Source of the DNA: Paracoccaceae bacterium
Lineage (GTDB): Bacteria > Pseudomonadota > Alphaproteobacteria > Rhodobacterales > Rhodobacteraceae
DNA length: 8,783 nt
Direction: 5' to 3'
Assembly (NCBI GenBank): GCA_003511785.1
Contig: DOIS01000351.1
Span: forward strand, 517 to 9,299
The notes beneath the pieces were generated by a model. The model saw nothing but the letters and a program-made list of their open reading frames with translations. It searched no databases and was not told where the DNA came from. Positions 5,011 to 8,783 of this stretch are shown here, one piece after another. Every line of letters starts with the position of its first letter. Within the stretch, counting starts at the first letter, position 1. A program made the translations under genes and the position numbers.

Positions 5011-7796
5011 TGGCCCAGCCTGTCGAGCAGCGCGGGCACATGGACCTGGTCGGACTTGTAGTTGCCAGTCAGCACATGCATCACCAGGTTCACCCCGAAA
5101 CGATAGGCCAGTTCGCGCTGGCGTTCCCCGGAAAAGCCGCGCCCGACCGGCAGGAGCGGCCGGCCGCCCTCGTCCGTGGCCCAGGCCGCGGCCCAGTCGT
5201 TGCCCCCGATCACCACGGGCGTGACCCCATCGTTGAGATTGCGGAACGGCATCCCCTCGATCTGTTCGGCATCGGGCGGCGCGGCCTCGACCCAAACCGC
5301 CCCGCCGGCGTGGCGGCCCGGGAAATCCCGGAGCAGATAGAAGGTGCGGGTCAGCACGTGATCGCCCGGCACGGGCTCGATCGGCGGGATGTCGAGCGGC
5401 GCGGCCAGTTGCTGCAACTTCCGCCCGTTGGGGCTGGAGGCGCCATATTGCGCGATGTCGGCATCCCGCGTGTCGAACAGGATCATGCCGCCCGCCCGCA
5501 GGTATTCGTTCAGCTTGGCATAGGCGAGATCCGACGGGATCGGCTGATCCGGCGTGATCGGCCAGTAGAGCAGCGGGAAGAAGGCCAGCTCGTCTGTTTC
5601 AAGGTCGACCATCATCGGCTCGGTCGGCTCGACCGAGGTGCGGAAGAACAGCACATCGCCCAAACCGCGCAGCCCGGCATGGGCGATCTCGTCCAACTCG
5701 GCGTTGCCGGTCTCGACATGGGCCAGAACCATCTCGCTCGTTGCAGCGATCGCCTCGGCGGTCTCGGTGGCCGTGCCTTCCTGCGCGGCGGCGCCCTCCG
5801 GCGCGCCCAGGGCGAGCGCCAAGAGCAGAGCCGCCGCGGTGCCTGCCCGGCGCCCACCGCGCGGCATCAGCCGCCCGGACAGGGCCAGAGCCGCCACCAC
5901 ATCGGCCACCAGCAGCGCCAGGGCCAGCGCCAGGAGCCAGCCGCCCAGCGGCAATTCCGGTCGCAGGTTCAGCCCCTCGACCGGCACCGCCTCGGGCCAT
6001 GCGGCCGGGGTCAACGCGGTCTCGGGCCCCAACACGTTGCGCGCCAGCCGCCGGTCGCCGCCGCGATAGAGGCCGGGACGTAAGTCGGGTCCGATCGGGG
6101 CCTCGGCCAAGTCGGGTCCTTCGACCCCTGGCAGGTTGCCCGCATCTTCCAGCGTACCGAAGCCCGTCATCACCTGGACAGGCGTCCAGGTCGTGCCCTC
6201 CAGGTCGCCCGCATCCGGCGCCCGGGCGCTTGAGGATACGGCCAGCCGCTCCAGCATCTCGACGAACAAGCCCGAGAGCGGCAGGGTGGACCACTCGGCA
6301 TTGGCGGTCACATGGAACAGCACAACCTGCCCCTGACCCACGGGCTTGCGCGTGACCAGCGGGGTGCCATCGGTCAACGCCGCCACCACCCGGTCGGCCA
6401 GCGTGGGGTCCGGTTGCGCCATCACCTGCGCCGAGACGCGCACATCCGGCGGAATCGACAGCCCGTGAAAGGGCGAGTTCTCGGGGAAGGGTGCCAGCGC
6501 CTTGGGCTCGCCCCAGCTCATCGCGCCGCCGACGCTGCGCCCGCCGGCGCGCAGGCGAACCGGCATCAGAGGGTGTTCCTCGTTGCGGCTGATCTCGCTG
6601 GCCGCGAGGCGCGGGCCGGCAAAACGCAGGAGCATCCCGCCGTCCTCGACCCACTCGGTGAGCTCGGCGTTTTCAGCCTCGGACAGGGTCGCCACATCGG
6701 CCAGAACGATCACGTCCGGGTTGGCGGGCAGAATATCGAGTAACGCGCCGGCCAGCAGGTCGGCCGACGGCTCCAGCGCCTGCTCTAGGTAATGGAGCGG
6801 CGAGAGCAACTCCAGCCCCTCGCGATCCTCGCGCCCCGCGATAAGCGCCACCTCGCGGCGGCGCAGCCCGTCATCGGTCAGCGTCACCGCCCCCGCCGCG
6901 CGTTGGCCGCGCAGCTCGAACCGGGTGATCCGCGCGCGCAGCTCCGCCGGGAGCGACAGGGAGGCCGTGGCCTCGGTCTCGCCCGCCGCGAAGCGCAGCG
7001 GCACAGAGGCCAGCACCCGCATCGTGCCCGAGGGGTCGCGGCCCTGCGCCAAGGCCGCGGTCTCGAAGGCCGGACCGGGGGCCGAGCGGATCGCGGAAAG
7101 CTGGATCGCGCCCTCCTCGAACCGGGCGGGACGCAGACCGAGAGCCGGGCTCGCGGTCTGGAAGACACGCAGCGCGCCGCGGTCCTGCACCGCTTCGGTC
7201 AGAGCCTCACGGCCGGGGTAGTCCAACCCGTCGCCCAGCCAATGCGTGTCGAACCCTCCCTCGACCCCCGCCAGCGCCTCACGCGCCGCCGACAGCTGCG
7301 CCTCGGTCGGCTGCCAAGGTTCGGGCGTCAGGCCCGGCAGGCGCGGGCGCCAGGCATCGGCGGCCTGGAACACAGGCGTCTCGGGGTCAGTCAGCGACAG
7401 GATCGCCACCGGACGCCCATCGCGCCCCGCCTCGGCCAGTTGCGCCTCGATCAAGGCGGTCTTGTCCTGCCAGCGCGTGGCCCCCGCCCAGCTTGCATCC
7501 AGAAGGAGCAGGAGCGGACCGCTGCCCGCCTGCTCGCGGTTGGGGTTCAGCACCGGCCCGGCCAGACCGACGATCACCGCCGCCACGGCCAGCATCCTGA
7601 GCAGCAACAGCCACCAGGGCGTGCGGTCGGTCACGCTCTCGTCGTCCTTGAGCCCCAGCAGCAGCACGACCGCCGGGAACATCCGCCGCACCGGCGCGGG
7701 CGGCACCGCGCGCAGGAGCAGCCACAGGATGGGCAGTGCCAACAGGCCCAGTAGCAGCCAAGGGGCCGCGAACCCGATACCGCCGATCACGGTCAT
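5007..7796 (-). CDS. BatA-like N-terminal / DUF4159 C-terminal inner-membrane protein
   Basis: A 929-residue protein. Residues 1-85 match the aerotolerance-regulator (BatA) N-terminal domain: GFAAPWLLLGLLALP, a first membrane helix (about 10-28), an arginine-rich cytoplasmic loop and a second helix (about 61-80). A vWA-like domain follows, with a degenerate metal motif DASWA at 100-104. A long central region ends in a third helix (617-639). The basic loop RLMPRGGRR leads to a signal-peptide-like helix (651-671, ending AAAQ) and then DUF4159 from about residue 686, with LAFFPLLYWPITPDQ, GGMILFDTRDAD and VVIGGNDWAAAW. The positive-inside rule puts both large domains in the periplasm. The ATG at 7794-7796 overlaps the DUF58 stop (ATGA); an in-frame start 33 codons earlier lies inside DUF58 and gives no sensible sequence. 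Function is unknown; by context it works with MoxR and DUF58. Confidence 0.9.
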   Translation of the reverse strand: MTVIGGIGFAAPWLLLGLLALPILWLLLRAVPPAPVRRMFPAVVLLLGLKDDESVTDRTPWWLLLLRMLAVAAVIVGLAGPVLNPNREQAGSGPLLLLLDASWAGATRWQDKTALIEAQLAEAGRDGRPVAILSLTDPETPVFQAADAWRPRLPGLTPEPWQPTEAQLSAAREALAGVEGGFDTHWLGDGLDYPGREALTEAVQDRGALRVFQTASPALGLRPARFEEGAIQLSAIRSAPGPAFETAALAQGRDPSGTMRVLASVPLRFAAGETEATASLSLPAELRARITRFELRGQRAAGAVTLTDDGLRRREVALIAGREDREGLELLSPLHYLEQALEPSADLLAGALLDILPANPDVIVLADVATLSEAENAELTEWVEDGGMLLRFAGPRLAASEISRNEEHPLMPVRLRAGGRSVGGAMSWGEPKALAPFPENSPFHGLSIPPDVRVSAQVMAQPDPTLADRVVAALTDGTPLVTRKPVGQGQVVLFHVTANAEWSTLPLSGLFVEMLERLAVSSSARAPDAGDLEGTTWTPVQVMTGFGTLEDAGNLPGVEGPDLAEAPIGPDLRPGLYRGGDRRLARNVLGPETALTPAAWPEAVPVEGLNLRPELPLGGWLLALALALLVADVVAALALSGRLMPRGGRRAGTAAALLLALALGAPEGAAAQEGTATETAEAIAATSEMVLAHVETGNAELDEIAHAGLRGLGDVLFFRTSVEPTEPMMVDLETDELAFFPLLYWPITPDQPIPSDLAYAKLNEYLRAGGMILFDTRDADIAQYGASSPNGRKLQQLAAPLDIPPIEPVPGDHVLTRTFYLLRDFPGRHAGGAVWVEAAPPDAEQIEGMPFRNLNDGVTPVVIGGNDWAAAWATDEGGRPLLPVGRGFSGERQRELAYRFGVNLVMHVLTGNYKSDQVHVPALLDRLGQ

Positions 7797-8671
7797 GCCG
7801 CCCCCCGATCCAGCGCGCGATAGAGCCACAACAGCGCCGATTGCGCGCTGTCGCCGGTGTGGTGCAGCCCGTATTGCCAGCCGGTCATGCGACAAAGCTG
7901 GGCGAGTTCGTCCTTGCGCGCCGCCAGACGCTCGAGATAGCGCGCCCGCAGGTCCCCGGCTTTCAGCGTCTCGTGCTCAACCGTGCCGCCCACGCTGTGA
8001 AACACGGTGCGGCCGTGGAAGGGAAACGCCTCCTCGCTGGGGTCGAGCACCTGGAGAAGCACGCCGCGCACGCCCCGGTCGGCGGCCTTGGTCAGCGCGA
8101 GCCGCAACTCATTCACGTCGCCCAGGAAGTCCGATACGAACAGGGCGCGGGCGTGCGGGATCATGCCGCGATGCTCGGGCGGGGCATAATCCGCTACCTC
8201 GTCGGCGGCAAAGACCTCGGCCAGCCGACGGATTTGCAGATCGCCACGGCGGGGCGGGAGGGTCGCGCCGGTCAGGCCCACCCGCTCGCCCCCGCGGATC
8301 AACAGAATCGCCGTCGCCAATGTCAGCAGTCGCGCCCTGTCCGCCTTGGTTGGCAAGCCGTCATCCGAGGCGAAGCGCATCGACGCGCCCCGGTCCACCC
8401 AGAGCATCACCGATTGCGCGATCTGCCATTCGCGCTCGCGCACGTATTGCTGGTCGCCGCGTGCCGAACGCCGGTGGTCGATCATGCGCCGGCTGTCGCC
8501 GATCTGTGCCGGGCGGTATTGCCAGAAATCGTCCCCCAGCCCGGCGCGGCGTCGGCCGTGTTCGCCCAGCAGCACGGTGCCGGCCAGATGCTCGGCCCTC
8601 GCCAGAAGCGGCGGCAGGCGGCTGGCCTCGGCCTCGGCCCGGGCACGCGGGGTCAGGGGGGCATCGTTCAC
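7793..8671 (-). CDS. DUF58 domain protein (MoxR partner)
   Basis: A 292-residue soluble protein. The DUF58 signature covers residues 36-79: GEHGRRRAGLGDDFWQYR, then GDSRRMIDHRRSARGDQQYV. It is followed by the start of a vWA-like fold, VMLWVDRGASM (88-98), in which the usual DxSxS reads DRGAS, so the first metal-binding serine is glycine. No membrane segments are seen, unlike longer DUF58 proteins that carry two N-terminal helices, so this is the short cytoplasmic form. Established neighbourhood: DUF58 proteins are commonly encoded right after MoxR AAA+ ATPases and are thought to be adaptors or substrates. The start is a GTG at 8669-8671 overlapping the moxR stop (GTGA), with GAGG seven bases upstream; the next in-frame Met (63) falls inside the conserved motif, so it is too late. 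Confidence 0.93.
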   Translation of the reverse strand: MNDAPLTPRARAEAEASRLPPLLARAEHLAGTVLLGEHGRRRAGLGDDFWQYRPAQIGDSRRMIDHRRSARGDQQYVREREWQIAQSVMLWVDRGASMRFASDDGLPTKADRARLLTLATAILLIRGGERVGLTGATLPPRRGDLQIRRLAEVFAADEVADYAPPEHRGMIPHARALFVSDFLGDVNELRLALTKAADRGVRGVLLQVLDPSEEAFPFHGRTVFHSVGGTVEHETLKAGDLRARYLERLAARKDELAQLCRMTGWQYGLHHTGDSAQSALLWLYRALDRGAA

Positions 8672-8783
8672 GCCGCGGCCTCGGCGGCGCCAAGCCCGGC
8701 GGCGGTCTCGTCGATCAGGGCGGCCAGGCTGTCGCCGCGTGCACGGGCTGCGAAGTTCAGCGCCATCCGATGGCTCAGCACCG
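8668..8783 (-). CDS. MoxR-family AAA+ ATPase, C-terminal end only
   Basis: Only the last 38 codons are in the window; the ATPase core lies beyond the right edge. The visible tail begins VLSHRMALNFAARARGDS, which matches the C-terminal lid helix of MoxR proteins (VLRHRxxLNFxAxAEG-type), and ends in alanine-rich sequence before TGA at 8668-8670. Identification rests on this short motif plus the following DUF58 gene, the standard partner. It would be a cytoplasmic chaperone-type ATPase and the first gene seen of this operon; genes further upstream are unknown. Confidence 0.8.
   Translation of the reverse strand, partial: VLSHRMALNFAARARGDSLAALIDETAAGLGAAEAAA

Noticed and set aside
3277..5061. 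A 594-codon open frame on the plus strand, opposite the vWA/amidotransferase-like gene
   Set aside because: It is an antisense shadow in GC-rich DNA: its translation is rich in Arg, Gln, His and Gly with no recognisable domain, while the minus strand encodes a coherent membrane protein coupled to its operon.
5011..5295. N-terminal extension of the last operon gene up to 5295
   Set aside because: The extra 95 residues are Arg/Gly-rich antisense-like text overlapping the DUF4159 C-terminus in another frame; the ATGA-coupled start at 5010 begins a normal membrane-protein N-terminus.
5010..7754. Long plus-strand open frames (5010-6083 and 6792-7754) opposite the DUF4159 gene
   Set aside because: Same compositional pattern, no family resemblance, no ribosome sites; the minus strand carries clear BatA-like and DUF4159 sequence.
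1..8783. Mobile elements, CRISPR arrays, tRNA/rRNA genes or a defence island
   Set aside because: No transposase, integrase, terminal repeats, regularly spaced repeats or RNA gene motifs were seen; composition and coding style are uniform across the window.

Overview
This GC-rich window reads as chromosomal DNA from an alphaproteobacterium, most likely a marine or soil Rhodobacterales (roseobacter or Paracoccus-like) species. The basis is the high-GC codon use, an IalB-family protein of the type I associate with that order, a Rhizobium-etli-type asparaginase, and a MoxR/DUF58/BatA-DUF4159 gene set typical of alphaproteobacteria. I see no insertion sequence, phage gene, tRNA, rRNA or CRISPR array, so this looks like core genome rather than a mobile island.

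Layout. Positions 1-1774 hold three genes on the minus strand. Read in the direction of transcription they are an IalB-family periplasmic protein (1244-1774), a DUF805 membrane protein (659-1174) and the 5' two-thirds or less of rlmN (1-589, cut by the window edge). A 196-base divergent intergenic region (1775-1970) separates ialB from a plus-strand asparaginase of the zinc-containing R. etli ReAV type (1971-2966). This asparaginase converges on a minus-strand operon that fills the rest of the window, with stop codons one base apart. In transcription order the operon is the tail of a MoxR-family AAA+ ATPase (8668-8783, partial), a DUF58 protein (7793-8671), a 929-residue BatA-like/DUF4159 membrane protein (5007-7796) and a 680-residue membrane protein with a vWA-like domain and a non-catalytic glutamine-amidotransferase-like domain (2968-5010).

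How they fit together. The operon is the most interesting part. Every junction is a 4-base stop/start overlap (GTGA, ATGA, ATGA), which suggests tight translational coupling and fixed stoichiometry. By analogy with other MoxR/Bat neighbourhoods, a cytoplasmic MoxR ATPase would work with a cytoplasmic DUF58 adaptor and two inner-membrane proteins whose large domains lie in the periplasm, perhaps as a chaperone or envelope-maturation machine. Its actual substrate is not known from the sequence. The three vWA-type folds have different metal-site (MIDAS) motifs, intact only in the last gene. The DUF4159 protein carries an internal signal-peptide-like segment that looks like the scar of a gene fusion. 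Gaps between genes (590-658, 1175-1243, 1775-1970) are short; no gene-free stretch exceeds 300 bases.
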